DNA of 64,000 nucleotides. It comes from Streptomyces odontomachi. Lineage in GTDB: Bacteria; Actinomycetota; Actinomycetes; Streptomycetales; Streptomycetaceae. The translations under genes were made by a program, and so were the position numbers. The stretch is from NCBI RefSeq assembly GCF_024435355.1, contig NZ_JAMJWG010000019.1:123891-187890 (forward strand). Direction: 5' to 3'. The notes under the pieces are model-generated. The model saw only the letters and a program-made list of their open reading frames with translations, made no database searches and was not told the origin of the DNA. This document shows, one piece after another, positions 42,370 to 53,398 of this stretch; the stretch's first letter is position 1, and every line of letters begins with the position of its first letter.

Positions 42370-42900
42370 CTAGGTGTCGTCCGGCGCCCCGTCCTCGGCC
42401 GTTTCGATACGGGTCTCCAGGTCCGCCACCTGGACCCCGGCTCGGCCCAGCACTTCGACGGCCCGGCACTCGCTGTCCGTGGTGAGCGCGGCGAGCAGGT
42501 CGAGGCCACGGGCCTGGCTGTCCCCACGCTTTTCGGAACGCTTGCGGGCAGCGTCCATGGCGAAGGCCGCGGCGGGCGACCAGCCGGCGTCCGCCACGGC
42601 CGGCACGCCGCTGGAGTCCTCGACGGCGCTCTGCCACTGCAATCCGTAACCGATGCTGCGCTGCACGAGGTAGCCGAGGAGGCGCGCAAGGGCCGCAGCG
42701 TCGAAAACCAGCCGGACATCCTGATCGGATTCCAGCAGGGAATGCAGCAGGTGCGCGGTGTCGATCTGGCGGTCCCCGTCCCGCGCTGCGCGGCGCCGGG
42801 CACCGGCCATCGCGGAGAGCAGTTCGGCGCTGAGCCTGGCGTCAAGCTCGACACGGTTGGGTCCGCGGTCCGCGGGCCGACGCGGAATAGAGGCTGGCAC
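42370..42900 (-). CDS. Stand-alone ClpN (Clp R-domain) protein
   Basis: This 176-residue protein has two ClpN-type repeats: RLSAELLSAMAGARRRAARDGDRQIDTAHLLHSLLESDQDVRLVF (about residues 22-68) and AAFAMDAARKRSEKRGDSQARGLDLLAALTTDSECRAVEVLGRAGVQ. There is no AAA+ domain, so it resembles ClpS-like or Clp-regulatory orphan N-domains that could bind degrons or the ClpC hexamer. Its TAG stop (42370-42372) lies in the CTAG repeat flanking the MITE, so the insertion sits exactly at its 3' end. It starts with GTG at 42900. Confidence 0.78.
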   Translation of the reverse strand: MPASIPRRPADRGPNRVELDARLSAELLSAMAGARRRAARDGDRQIDTAHLLHSLLESDQDVRLVFDAAALARLLGYLVQRSIGYGLQWQSAVEDSSGVPAVADAGWSPAAAFAMDAARKRSEKRGDSQARGLDLLAALTTDSECRAVEVLGRAGVQVADLETRIETAEDGAPDDT

Positions 42901-43093
42901 TCGCCTACCCCATCAGCCCCGTGGGACCAGGACATCAGCGGCAGGAAGCATTCTCACGTCCAACGCTGGTTGGGCATCCATACTTGGACTCTCCTTCTCA
43001 AGAATGACTTCCGGCCCGCTTCAAGTGCTGCCAGCGCGTGCCGACTTGCCATGGACCCTGCCATCCGTCGACGGGCGAACGCACGACACGGAA

Positions 43094-43125
43094 CAGGCAC
43101 CCCGCATATTCTCCCGGGGTGCCTG
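43094..43125. terminator. Hairpin terminator downstream of padR
   Basis: CAGGCACCCCG (43094-43104) pairs with CGGGGTGCCTG (43115-43125) around a 10-base AT-rich loop. It is in the gap 42901-43255, which holds no gene I can support (a 62-codon minus-strand frame crosses this hairpin and is rejected). Confidence 0.7.
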
Positions 43126-43255
43126 TCGGTGCGCCATACGATGCGGTAATTCCCCTCAACCGGCGGCTGATTCTCATCGGCTTCACAGGCCGCGGTGCCG
43201 GTACGGGTCGTGCACGGATCCTTGCACGGGGCCCGAGATGGCCGAGGGTGAGGGG

Positions 43256-43873
43256 TCAGTCCTCGTCGGCGAGGATCAGGTACAGCTTCTTGCGGGCGTC
43301 GTTGATCACCGCCAGCGCCTTCTCGCGCTGGTCCTTGGTGCCGGTCTTCCAGACCTGGCCGAAAGCCTCCATCAGGCCGAAACCGGCCTGCCGGATCTCG
43401 TTCAGCGTCTCCCAGTCGACGCCGCGACCGGCCTCTTCCCAGGGTGCCTCGGAGCCCTTGTCGGCAGCTTCCCGCCCCGACTCGGTGAGCGAGAACAGCC
43501 GCTTGCCGCCCTCGCTGGTGCTGGTGATCAGACCCTCGTCCTCCAGCAGCTGAAGGGTGGGGTAGACCGAGCCGGGGCTCGGCTTCCACACTCCCCCGCT
43601 GCGCTCGGCGATCTCCTGGATCATCTCGTAGCCGTGCATCGGACGCTCTTTCAGCAGGGCGAGGATCGAGGCGCGCACATCGCCGCGCCGCGCCCTGCCC
43701 CGCGATCCGCCTCGTCCGCCGCGGCCGTTCCAGCCCCCTCGGCCGTCCCAGCCGCCGGGTCCGAAGGAACCGAAGCTGGAACGCCGCCTCTCGAAGCCGC
43801 CCCGACCGTGATGGCCGGGCCCACACGCGCCGCTTCCCTGTCCGTGCTCGTGTTCGTGTCCGTAGGGACGCAT
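43256..43873 (-). CDS. PadR family regulator with Gly/His-rich N-terminus
   Basis: This 205-residue protein starts at the ATG at 43873, with AAGGAG upstream. The first 60 residues are Gly/Arg/His-rich (MRPYGHEHEHGQGSG ... RGGRGGSRGRARRG) and likely disordered or metal- or DNA-contacting. The winged helix follows (DVRASILALLKERPMHGYEMIQEIAERSGGVWKPSPGSVYPTLQLLEDEGLI), then a helical dimerisation region. PadR proteins repress drug pumps or stress genes; no such target is adjacent, so autoregulation is the safest inference, supported by palindromes just upstream. Confidence 0.9.
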   Translation of the reverse strand: MRPYGHEHEHGQGSGACGPGHHGRGGFERRRSSFGSFGPGGWDGRGGWNGRGGRGGSRGRARRGDVRASILALLKERPMHGYEMIQEIAERSGGVWKPSPGSVYPTLQLLEDEGLITSTSEGGKRLFSLTESGREAADKGSEAPWEEAGRGVDWETLNEIRQAGFGLMEAFGQVWKTGTKDQREKALAVINDARKKLYLILADED

Positions 43874-43906
43874 CGCAACCACTCCTTCCACCGTTGATCG
43901 GTCGCG

Positions 43907-43949
43907 TAGATCTATCATCGAGCACTCTCGATACGTCAACGATATATCG
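43907..43949. promoter_or_regulatory. Palindrome cluster upstream of padR
   Basis: TAGATCTA (43907-43914), ATCGAG-CACT-CTCGAT (43917-43932) and CGATATATCG (43940-43949) lie in an AT-richer stretch 34-76 bases upstream of the padR start. They are plausible autoregulatory sites. Confidence 0.5.
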
Positions 43950-44030
43950 GGAACGGTCGGGTGTCCAGGGAAACGTGCTCCGGTCGATCCCCGCACCGGG
44001 CCTACGCTGGAAAGGGAGGAGGTGTGTGGC

Positions 44031-44222
44031 ATGCGAAAGGTCGCCGATTGCCGTGATTTCCCGAGCGAGACGCAGTGCAGCCTCGCCATCTCCGGTGAGG
44101 AGGACGAAGTGGTACGGGCCGCGACCGAGCACGCCGTGTCGGTGCACGGCCACGAGGACAGCCCGGAGCTGCGGGAACAGGTCCGTTCCCTGCTCAAGGA
44201 CGAGGTTCCGCAACACGCCTGA
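44031..44222 (+). CDS. DUF1059 small protein
   Basis: This 63-residue protein begins MRKVADCRDFPSETQCSLAI and continues SGEEDEVVRAATEHAVSVHGH, the DUF1059 pattern (Cys7 and Cys16, acidic helix, H-A-V-x-x-H). It ends with ELREQVRSLLKDEVPQ. It is cytoplasmic, of unknown function, and common in actinobacteria. GGGAGGAGG eight bases upstream of the ATG at 44031 fixes the start. Confidence 0.85.
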   Translation: MRKVADCRDFPSETQCSLAISGEEDEVVRAATEHAVSVHGHEDSPELREQVRSLLKDEVPQHA

Positions 44223-44434
44223 GCGGCGGCCGGGCCGGAGCCCGGTAGCAGCGAGGCAGCGCCGCCCGGCCCCGCGCGGGCAGGGCGGCGTTCCCGAGTC
44301 TCCGGCCGCCGGCGGATCACCGTCCGCGGACGGATCACCGCCCCGGACGGCTCAGCGCCCGTGGTGCTGGCGAATGCTCCGGTGGGCCCCTCACACCGGC
44401 CGATGCCCTGCCGTCAGAGGCCAGATCTTCTGAA

Positions 44435-44471
44435 TTGGACTTGGTGACCTGCCCTGATCCGCCTCTAGCGT
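44435..44471 (+). promoter_or_regulatory. Possible leaderless promoter of the PhzF gene
   Basis: TTGGAC (44435-44440) or TTGGTG (44441-44446) could serve as a -35 box, with TAGCGT (44466-44471) as -10 (19-base spacer from the second). The ATG follows seven bases later with no ribosome binding site, consistent with a leaderless transcript. Confidence 0.4.
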
Positions 44472-44478
44472 TTCTGTC

Positions 44479-45288
44479 ATGCGAATCCGAATCGTCGACG
44501 CCTTCACCGACCGCCCCTTCGGGGGTAACCCGGCAGGCGTCGTTCTCCTCGACGCCTTCCCGGACGACGCCTGGATGCAGCGGGTCGCCGCTGAGGTCAA
44601 TCTGTCGGAGACCGCCTTCGCGCATCCGCTGCCCGCCGGGGGCGAGGCGGACTGGGCGCTGCGCTGGTGCACCCCGCTCGCCGAGGTCGACCTGTGCGGA
44701 CACGCCACGCTGGCCACCGCGCACGTCCTGCACACCACGGGCGCCGCCGAAGGGCCGGTGCGCTTCGCCAGCCGCTCCGGCACCCTCATCACCGAGCCAC
44801 AGCCGGACGGCAGCATCACCATGGACTTCCCGACCGCGCCGCTCACGGAGACCGACGTCCCGGACGGGGTGGTCGAAGCGCTCGGCGCCGAGCCGCTGGG
44901 CGCCCACGACACCGGGCCGCACGTCGGGGACCTCCTCGTGGAACTCGCCGACGAGGCGACGGTGCACGCCCTCGCCCCGGATCACCGCGCCCTGGTGCGG
45001 CACTCGCGGCGCGGCATCATCGCGACCGCACCGGCCGCCGATCCCACCGCCGGTTACGACTACGTCTGCCGCTGCTTCTTCCCGCGGCTCGGCATCGACG
45101 AGGACCCGGTCACCGGCAGCGCGCACACGGCGCTCGCCCCGCTGTGGTCGAAGCGCCTGGGGCTGACGACGCTGACCGGCCTTCAGGGCGCCGCGCGCAC
45201 CGGACTCGTCCGCACCGAGCTGCGCGCCGAACGCACCCTGCTCAGCGGTCGTGCCGTCACCGTCATCGACGGGGAACTCCTGGCCTGA
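44479..45288 (+). CDS. PhzF family isomerase-like protein
   Basis: This 269-residue protein has two similar DapF-like halves. Family marks are VDAFTDRPFGGNPAGVVLL at the start, NLSETAF (Glu corresponding to the catalytic Glu45 of PhzF), RWCTPLAEVDLCGHATLATAHVL, and the second-half EDPVTGSAHTALAPLW. PhzF proper isomerises a phenazine precursor; most genomic homologues act on unknown substrates and there are no phenazine genes here. Confidence 0.9.
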   Translation: MRIRIVDAFTDRPFGGNPAGVVLLDAFPDDAWMQRVAAEVNLSETAFAHPLPAGGEADWALRWCTPLAEVDLCGHATLATAHVLHTTGAAEGPVRFASRSGTLITEPQPDGSITMDFPTAPLTETDVPDGVVEALGAEPLGAHDTGPHVGDLLVELADEATVHALAPDHRALVRHSRRGIIATAPAADPTAGYDYVCRCFFPRLGIDEDPVTGSAHTALAPLWSKRLGLTTLTGLQGAARTGLVRTELRAERTLLSGRAVTVIDGELLA

Positions 45289-45308
45289 CCAGCACGCTCA
45301 GGCCCCGC

Positions 45309-46190
45309 TCACGCCGTCGGCAGCCAGCCGACCTTGCCGGCGAGCAGCGCGTAACCCACGAACGCCCCGATGTCCAGCAGGGAGTGCGCCGCGACCAGGG
45401 GGCCGACGCGACCCCAGCGACGGTAGAGGAGGACGAAGACGACACCCATGGCCATGTTCCCGAAGAAGCCGCCGATGCCCTGGTACAGGTGGTACGACCC
45501 GCGGAGCACGGAACTGGCCAGGAGCGCGTTACGCGGTTTCCATCCCTGCTGGCCCAGGCGGCGCAGCAGGTAACCGACCACGATCACTTCTTCGAGCACC
45601 GCGTTCTGCACCGCCGACAGGATGAGGACGGGAAACTTCCACCACACCGCGGGCAGCGCCTCCGGCACCACGGTCAGGTTGAACCCGAGCCCGCGGGCCG
45701 CCAGGTAGAACGCGATGCCGATACTGCCGATCACCGCGGCGACCACCGCACCGCGTGCGAGGTCCGGCCGGGGGCGGCTCCGGTCGAAGCCGACGGTGCG
45801 CAGCCCGGGCGCTCCCTCGCGCAGCAGCAGATGCGCGACAAGGGCCACCGGCACCAGGGCGGTCGTGATGCCGAACAGTTGCCAGGCGAGGTCCAGCCAG
45901 GGCCGGCCGGGCGCTGCGGAGGCGTTCATGGTGGCCGCCTGGTCCTTCAGGCCGCCGGGCTTGGTGACCGACCCGATGAAGCTGATCACCGCGGACACGC
46001 CGCTCGCCCCCAGCGAGAGGGCCAGGACCAGCAGCGTCTCGGTGCGCAGCACGCGGCGCGGCAACCCCTCAGCGGCTGACCCTTCGGACACCGGGCCCGC
46101 CTGCGTCTGCACACCTGCCTCCACTCGTCGAGCGGCTTGGGTCCCGTGCACCGCACGCACCCTGCCGCTCTGCCGGGTGCGCCCGGTCAT
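45309..46190 (-). CDS. CPBP family intramembrane metalloprotease
   Basis: This 293-residue protein has about seven hydrophobic segments after a charged N-terminus. The CPBP/Abi motifs are visible: AVLEEVIVVGYLLRRL (motif 1, EE...R), SSVLRGSYHLYQG (motif 2 with His) and VAAHSLLDIGAFVGY (motif 3 with His). Relatives include CAAX proteases and bacteriocin-immunity proteins. Substrate unknown. Converges closely on PhzF (20-base gap). Confidence 0.88.
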   Translation of the reverse strand: MTGRTRQSGRVRAVHGTQAARRVEAGVQTQAGPVSEGSAAEGLPRRVLRTETLLVLALSLGASGVSAVISFIGSVTKPGGLKDQAATMNASAAPGRPWLDLAWQLFGITTALVPVALVAHLLLREGAPGLRTVGFDRSRPRPDLARGAVVAAVIGSIGIAFYLAARGLGFNLTVVPEALPAVWWKFPVLILSAVQNAVLEEVIVVGYLLRRLGQQGWKPRNALLASSVLRGSYHLYQGIGGFFGNMAMGVVFVLLYRRWGRVGPLVAAHSLLDIGAFVGYALLAGKVGWLPTA

Positions 46191-46208
46191 GAGCGGAATC
46201 CTGCCACG

Positions 46209-46247
46209 CCGGCCGGGCCGGTAGGGGTGACCAGGTGGCCCGGCCGG
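46209..46247. terminator. Hairpin downstream of the GCS2-type gene
   Basis: CCGGCCGGGCC (46209-46219) pairs with GGCCCGGCCGG (46237-46247), an 11-bp perfect stem with a 17-base loop, 60 bases beyond the stop at 46308 on the minus strand. Confidence 0.6.
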
Positions 46248-46307
46248 TACGGCAGATCATGGCGAACGCACCGGCCGGTGGGACCGAGACCGACCGAACC
46301 AGGTCCG

Positions 46308-47816
46308 TCACCACCCCTCCGGGTCAGTCACCGGCCAGGTGTGCACGGGCTCCCCGCCCCGCATCAGCTCCGCGTACCGGCGGGTGGTGGCGGCCAGCGC
46401 CGCCGGGCGCTCCAGGCCGGAGTCGAGTGCCCGGTGGAAGGTCGCGGCCTGCCAGGAGGCACCGTTCTGGCGACGCACGCAGCGGCCCTCGATCACGCCC
46501 AGGTACAGATCGCGGTCGGCGGGCTCGACTCCCCAGGCGTCGAGGCCGGCTGCGGCCAGCGGCAGCAGTTCGTCGTGCACCAGCGCGACGGAGTCCATGG
46601 TGCCGGTGCCGCCGTGCCGCCCGGGCCGCGGCCATTCCAGCCGGGCCTCGATCCCGTAGCGGCAGGCGGCGTCGAAATTGGCCGCCGCTGCCTCGAACGG
46701 CAACCTGGTCCACACCGGACGCGGCTCCTCGGCGAGCGCCCTGACCAGGCCGTAGTAGAAGGCAGCGTTGGCGACGACGTCGATGACCGTGGGGCCGGCG
46801 GGCAGGACGCGGTTCTCCACCCGCAGATGCGGAGCGCCGTCAGCGACGCCGTACACAGGACGGTTCCAGCGGTAGACCGTGCCGTTGTGCAGCACCAGCT
46901 CGCCGAGTCGGGGGACCCCGCCATCGGCGAGCACCTGCTCCGGGTCCTCGTCGTCGCGGATGGGCAGCAACGCCGGGAAATAGCGCAGGTTCTCCTCGAA
47001 GAGGTCCAGTGCAGAATCGATCCAGCGCTCGCCGAACCAGGTGCGGGGCCGTACGCCCTGCGCACGCAGCTCGGGCGGTCGGGTGTCGATGGACTGCTGG
47101 AACAGCGGCGGCCTGGACTCGCGCCACAGCTCGTGGCCGAAGAGGAACGGCGCGTTGGCACCGACGGCGATCTGCGCTGCGGCCACCGCCTGCGCGGCGT
47201 TCCACACATCGGCGAAGCGGCTCGGAGTGACCTGGAGGTGCAACTGCACGGAGGTGCAGGCGGCCTCCGGAGCGATCGAGGCCGAGGTGCACGTGAGCCG
47301 CTCGACGCCGTCGATGTCGAGCGTGAAGTCCTCACCGCGGGCGGCCACGATCTGGTCGTTGAGCAGTGCGTAACGGTCGACGTCGGAAAGGTTCGCGGAT
47401 ACCAGGTCCTGGCGGGCCAGGGTGGGCAGAATGCCGATCATCACAATGCCGGCATCCACCTCCTTCGCCTTTCGGTCCGCATAGCCGAGACCGGTGCGCA
47501 ACTCCTCGGCGAGGCGATCGAGAACGCGGTCTCCCAAGCGGTGCGGCGCGATGTTCACTTCCAGATTGAACATTCCCAGCTCGGTCTGGAAATCGCGACT
47601 GGCGATGCGCTCGAGCACTTGCGCATTCATCATCCTCGGCATGCCGTCGGGCCCCGCGAGATTCAACTCTATCTCCAGACCCATCAGATTCCTGGGCCGA
47701 TCGAAGCGCTCCTCCTGGAACAGCCTCGTCAGCACCGACAGGCACCGCTGGAGCTTCTCGCGGTACTGCTGCCGATCGGACAGGTCGAACTCGCCTGCCA
47801 CGACCTTCTCCCCCAT
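46308..47816 (-). CDS. Glutamate-cysteine ligase family 2 (GCS2) protein
   Basis: This 502-residue protein starts at the ATG at 47816 with GAAGGA upstream. It has the carboxylate-amine ligase pattern of GCS2: LMGLEIELNLAGPDGMPRMMN (metal-binding Glu-x-Glu near residues 48-50), FQTELGMFNLEVNIAP, CTSVQLHLQVTP, ANAPFLFGHELWRESR, and HLRVENRVLPAGPTVIDVVANAAFYYGL. ATP-dependent coupling of glutamate or a similar acid to an amine is expected. Streptomyces make mycothiol rather than glutathione, so the true product is unknown. Confidence 0.85.
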   Translation of the reverse strand: MGEKVVAGEFDLSDRQQYREKLQRCLSVLTRLFQEERFDRPRNLMGLEIELNLAGPDGMPRMMNAQVLERIASRDFQTELGMFNLEVNIAPHRLGDRVLDRLAEELRTGLGYADRKAKEVDAGIVMIGILPTLARQDLVSANLSDVDRYALLNDQIVAARGEDFTLDIDGVERLTCTSASIAPEAACTSVQLHLQVTPSRFADVWNAAQAVAAAQIAVGANAPFLFGHELWRESRPPLFQQSIDTRPPELRAQGVRPRTWFGERWIDSALDLFEENLRYFPALLPIRDDEDPEQVLADGGVPRLGELVLHNGTVYRWNRPVYGVADGAPHLRVENRVLPAGPTVIDVVANAAFYYGLVRALAEEPRPVWTRLPFEAAAANFDAACRYGIEARLEWPRPGRHGGTGTMDSVALVHDELLPLAAAGLDAWGVEPADRDLYLGVIEGRCVRRQNGASWQAATFHRALDSGLERPAALAATTRRYAELMRGGEPVHTWPVTDPEGW

Positions 47817-47846
47817 CGAAGCGTCCTTCCTCGACTGGGCGGCTGG

Positions 47847-47887
47847 CGACCCGGGCATCGGGTCACGGAGGATGATGCCCCGGGTCG
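47847..47887. promoter_or_regulatory. Leader hairpin upstream of the GCS2-type gene
   Basis: CGACCCGGG (47847-47855) pairs with CCCGGGTCG (47879-47887), and GGCATC/GATGCC extends the stem inward with one bulge. It lies 31-71 bases upstream of the start. The remaining gap to 48379 has an AT-richer patch (about 48050-48240) with only a doubtful 46-codon frame. Confidence 0.4.
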
Positions 47888-48379
47888 AGTGATCGATAAC
47901 GCCCGGGAGTGCGCCGCCGAACGGGTAACCTCCCGATGGTAGGGGCGTCCGGCACATTCCTGGGGCATGAGTACCGAGCCTGCCCCGACCGCCCGGAGGC
48001 ATGCACGATGACGGAGCCTACGCCGGACGCCTCTCAGTTTCGGGCGCACATGTGATGAAAATCGTAGACGAGAATCAGCCGTCCCTTCTCGGGAAATCAC
48101 GGCAGGTCATGGACTCGCCCTCCGAAAAAATCCTGGTTCAATTCCACAGCACGATGTCCGAATTGCTCCTTGTCTGCAATACCTCGGACAGCTAGGCGAA
48201 ACACCGTGGGAACACGTGTCGTATAAACTTCGCGGACCGGGGCAGAGAGTTGAAGCCGGCGGGCGCCGTTCCCAGCCATTCCTGCCACCGCGCCCGACAG
48301 CCGACAGCCGACAGCGTCGTCAGCACTATTCAGCTGCCGTCCCGGTTCATCGTGCCTGTCGATCGAGAGGCGACCCACC

Positions 48380-48970
48380 ATGCCGCTTCATGTCCCCCTC
48401 GCCCCTGCGCCGGCCCAGCGCAGCGTCCTCACCGCGCTCGGCTCCCCCACCGCCGTCCGTGAGGCTCCCACCCCCGCCCTGCGTGCCGCCACCGAGCAGC
48501 ATCCCGCGACCGCCGAGTACCCCCTGCCGGTCCATGTGCTCGACCGCGTCACCCTGTCCGGGCGCACGCCCACCCGGATCACCTCCTGGCGGTTCCTGAT
48601 CCGCTGCGGCGGGCAGACCGTGGCAGCGGCGGACACCATGCTCACCCCGGACGGCTGGGCGTTCTCGCGCTTCTTCGAGGGACCGTACGTGGCCGCCACC
48701 GAACAGGCACTCCAGCAGGCCGAAAGCCTGCCGGCCCCCTACCAGCCGCGGCTGCTGTCCGTGCCCGAGCTGTACATGCTGACGCTCTGGCTGCACGGCG
48801 ACATCACAGCGGACGGCGACACGGGCCACCCGGCGCCCTCGGACATGCTCGTGCCGCTGGCCCCCGCGCCGCCCGGCATCGCGGCGCACCGGCCACATCG
48901 CTTCGGCGAGCTCCTGCCGGTGCTCACCCAGCGCCTCGCCGCGCCGCCGTTGCTGGGATCGCCCGCCTGA
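48380..48970 (+). CDS. Conserved hypothetical protein
   Basis: This 196-residue soluble protein starts at the ATG at 48380 with GAGAGG upstream. The N-terminal 45 residues are Ala/Pro-rich. The folded part reads ITSWRFLIRCGGQTVAAADTMLTPDGWAFSRFFEGPYVAATEQALQQAESL and RLLSVPELYMLTLWLHGDI. I recall similar Streptomyces proteins without known function. No helices long enough for membrane spanning. Confidence 0.72.
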   Translation: MPLHVPLAPAPAQRSVLTALGSPTAVREAPTPALRAATEQHPATAEYPLPVHVLDRVTLSGRTPTRITSWRFLIRCGGQTVAAADTMLTPDGWAFSRFFEGPYVAATEQALQQAESLPAPYQPRLLSVPELYMLTLWLHGDITADGDTGHPAPSDMLVPLAPAPPGIAAHRPHRFGELLPVLTQRLAAPPLLGSPA

Positions 48971-49215
48971 GGCCCACGCACGCCTTCCCCACGACCTGGC
49001 GTAGGCTGCGAACGCCCCGTCGAAAGGCCACGGTTGTGCTGAACCGTCCGGGCGAGTGACGCGTCCTCACACAGTGAGGAGCACTGCCGCGAAATCCCTG
49101 CGGACGCACGCCCGCGGGGCGAGACTGGGGACAGGACCCAACCGACACGGGGGGCGGCATGAACACCGCATCGAGCCGCGGGACAGACACCACTTCGCAG
49201 CGAAAGATCCCATCC

Positions 49216-49422
49216 ATGTGCCAGCACCAACCACCTTGCCCGTCAGCAGACTCTCCCGACCGGGAAGCCGCCCATCCCGTGGCGTACCACCCGGAGCAGG
49301 GCTGGAGCCTGCTGTGCAACGGCGTCCTGCTCTTCGAGGACACCGGCGAGCTGCTGCCCGACGGGCAGATCATCGCCCCGCACCGCCCGCTGGCACCGGG
49401 CCGGATGGTGACCGCGGCATGA
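49216..49422 (+). CDS. DUF5999 small protein
   Basis: This 68-residue protein begins MCQHQPPCPSADSPDREAAH and contains QGWSLLCNGVLLFEDTGELLPDG. The C-x-H-x-P-x-C motif (Cys2, His4, Cys8) plus a later Cys suggests a small metal site. It is widespread in Streptomyces and uncharacterised. I chose the ATG at 49216 from family length; ATG 49159 would add 19 unlikely residues. Confidence 0.85.
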   Translation: MCQHQPPCPSADSPDREAAHPVAYHPEQGWSLLCNGVLLFEDTGELLPDGQIIAPHRPLAPGRMVTAA

Positions 49423-49502
49423 CCGGTCGCGCTTGGGTGCGCTGAAGCACCGCCGCGCTACCGACAGGCAGGGGCCGACCCCACCCCGGGCGGCCCCCGC
49501 CT

Positions 49503-49569
49503 GTCACGACGGACCCCCTGTCGTGACGGGCCCCCCGTTCCGAGCTCAGCGAGCCCGGGACGGGGGGCC
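49503..49569. terminator. Tandem hairpins between DUF5999 and gcvP
   Basis: GTCACGAC/GTCGTGAC (49503-49510, 49520-49527) is followed by GGCCCCCCGT/ACGGGGGGCC (49529-49538, 49560-49569). They separate two convergent genes and probably end both transcripts. Confidence 0.7.
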
Positions 49570-49597
49570 TGTCCGTCTCGCGCGGACGGGGTGCCGG

Positions 49598-52525
<2,928 letters not shown>

Positions 52526-52593
52526 TGCGGAGGCCTCCTGGTCTGATCGACCTGCGAGGGACACCACGGCGCGGGGTGCCCGAACGGCCTCCC

Positions 52594-52789
52594 CCTCTGT
52601 CATCTCAACCTGAGAGCTTCACCGGCCCGTGGATGGCGCGCCCGGCTTTCACCGTCGGTGAGAACGGAAGGCTTTCGGCCTCCGCTCTGCTTTCCAGAGT
52701 GACCTCGTCCATGCGGTACTGGGGCCTGAGAGATTCCGGGGAGGATTTGCTCCTTCGGCGCCCCGCGATGCCGGCCGGGGCTCTCCCGC
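52594..52789 (-). promoter_or_regulatory. Tandem glycine riboswitch
   Basis: Read on the minus strand, aptamer 1 begins GCGGGAGAGCCCC and includes GGCGCCGAAGGAGCAA, CCTCCCC, GGAATCTCTCAGG and CCCAGTACCGC. Aptamer 2 includes CTCTGGAAAGCAGAGCGGAG, GCCGAAAG, CCGGTGAAGCTCTCAGG and GACAGAGGG. Both cores match the conserved glycine-aptamer pattern. It lies directly upstream of gcvP, where it typically turns on expression when glycine binds. About 68 bases lie between it and the gcvP ATG. Confidence 0.93.
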
Positions 52790-52915
52790 ACGTTTTCAAC
52801 AGCCATGGTCAGCCTACCAGCGGCGCTCGCGCGCGAACGTTCGAGTGGCCGTGGGGCGAATTGTGTCCTTTCGTAGACCTACAGGAGGAAAACGCTGAGG
52901 AGTGTTGGAGGGACC

Positions 52916-53293
52916 GTGCAGAGCGACATCGATCCGCGTCACCTCATCGGCCGCAAGGCGTTCGACCGCAAGGGCATGAAGATCGGCACGGTCGACGAGG
53001 TGTACCTCGACGACGCGACCGGAGTGCCCGAATGGGCGGCCATACGAACCGGCCTCTTCAGCCGCGACGCCTTTGTGCCGCTGGAGCCGAGCCGCCTGGA
53101 GGAAGGCACCCTGCGCGTGCCGTACGACCGCGCCCTCATCAAGGAGGCGCCCGACTTCGGCGTGGGGCGCCATCTCTCGCCCGCGCAGGAGTTGCAGCTG
53201 TACCACCACTACGGCCTGGACACGGCAGCACCGCCGCAGCCGTCGGAGGACGACCGCGACTTCGGCCGGCTCGCCGGCCGGGACGAGGGCTGA
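52916..53293 (+). CDS. PRC-barrel domain protein
   Basis: This 125-residue protein has a PRC-barrel (about residues 8-80): DPRHLIGRKAFDRKGMKIGTVDEVYLDDATGVPEWAAIRTGLFSRDAFVPLE, followed by LRVPYDRALIKEAPDF and an acidic tail with RHLSPAQELQLYHHYGLD. These domains mediate RNA or protein contacts; function is unknown here. GTG start at 52916 with GGAGGG upstream. It is divergent from gcvP across the riboswitch promoter. Confidence 0.88.
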   Translation: MQSDIDPRHLIGRKAFDRKGMKIGTVDEVYLDDATGVPEWAAIRTGLFSRDAFVPLEPSRLEEGTLRVPYDRALIKEAPDFGVGRHLSPAQELQLYHHYGLDTAAPPQPSEDDRDFGRLAGRDEG

Positions 53294-53398
53294 CGCCGCG
53301 CGTCGACGGAGGACGGTCTGGTGGCGTGTTGCTCGCGCCCGCCGGGGCCGATCGTCGGACAGCCCGGCCGGCCGCCCGCGCGGTGGAGCCACGGCCCG

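Noticed and set aside
42998..43186. 62-codon minus-strand frame in the gap between padR and the ClpN gene
   Set aside because: It crosses an 11-bp terminator hairpin and has no supported start.
44479..45288. Phenazine biosynthesis locus
   Set aside because: Only a PhzF-family protein is present and no other phz genes are nearby; such homologues are common outside phenazine clusters.
48055..48195. 46-codon plus-strand frame
   Set aside because: Third-position GC is lower than in surrounding genes and there is no ribosome binding site; kept only as a low-interest patch.
52600..52806. Short minus-strand frames upstream of gcvP
   Set aside because: They coincide with the tandem glycine riboswitch, whose conserved motifs explain the sequence.
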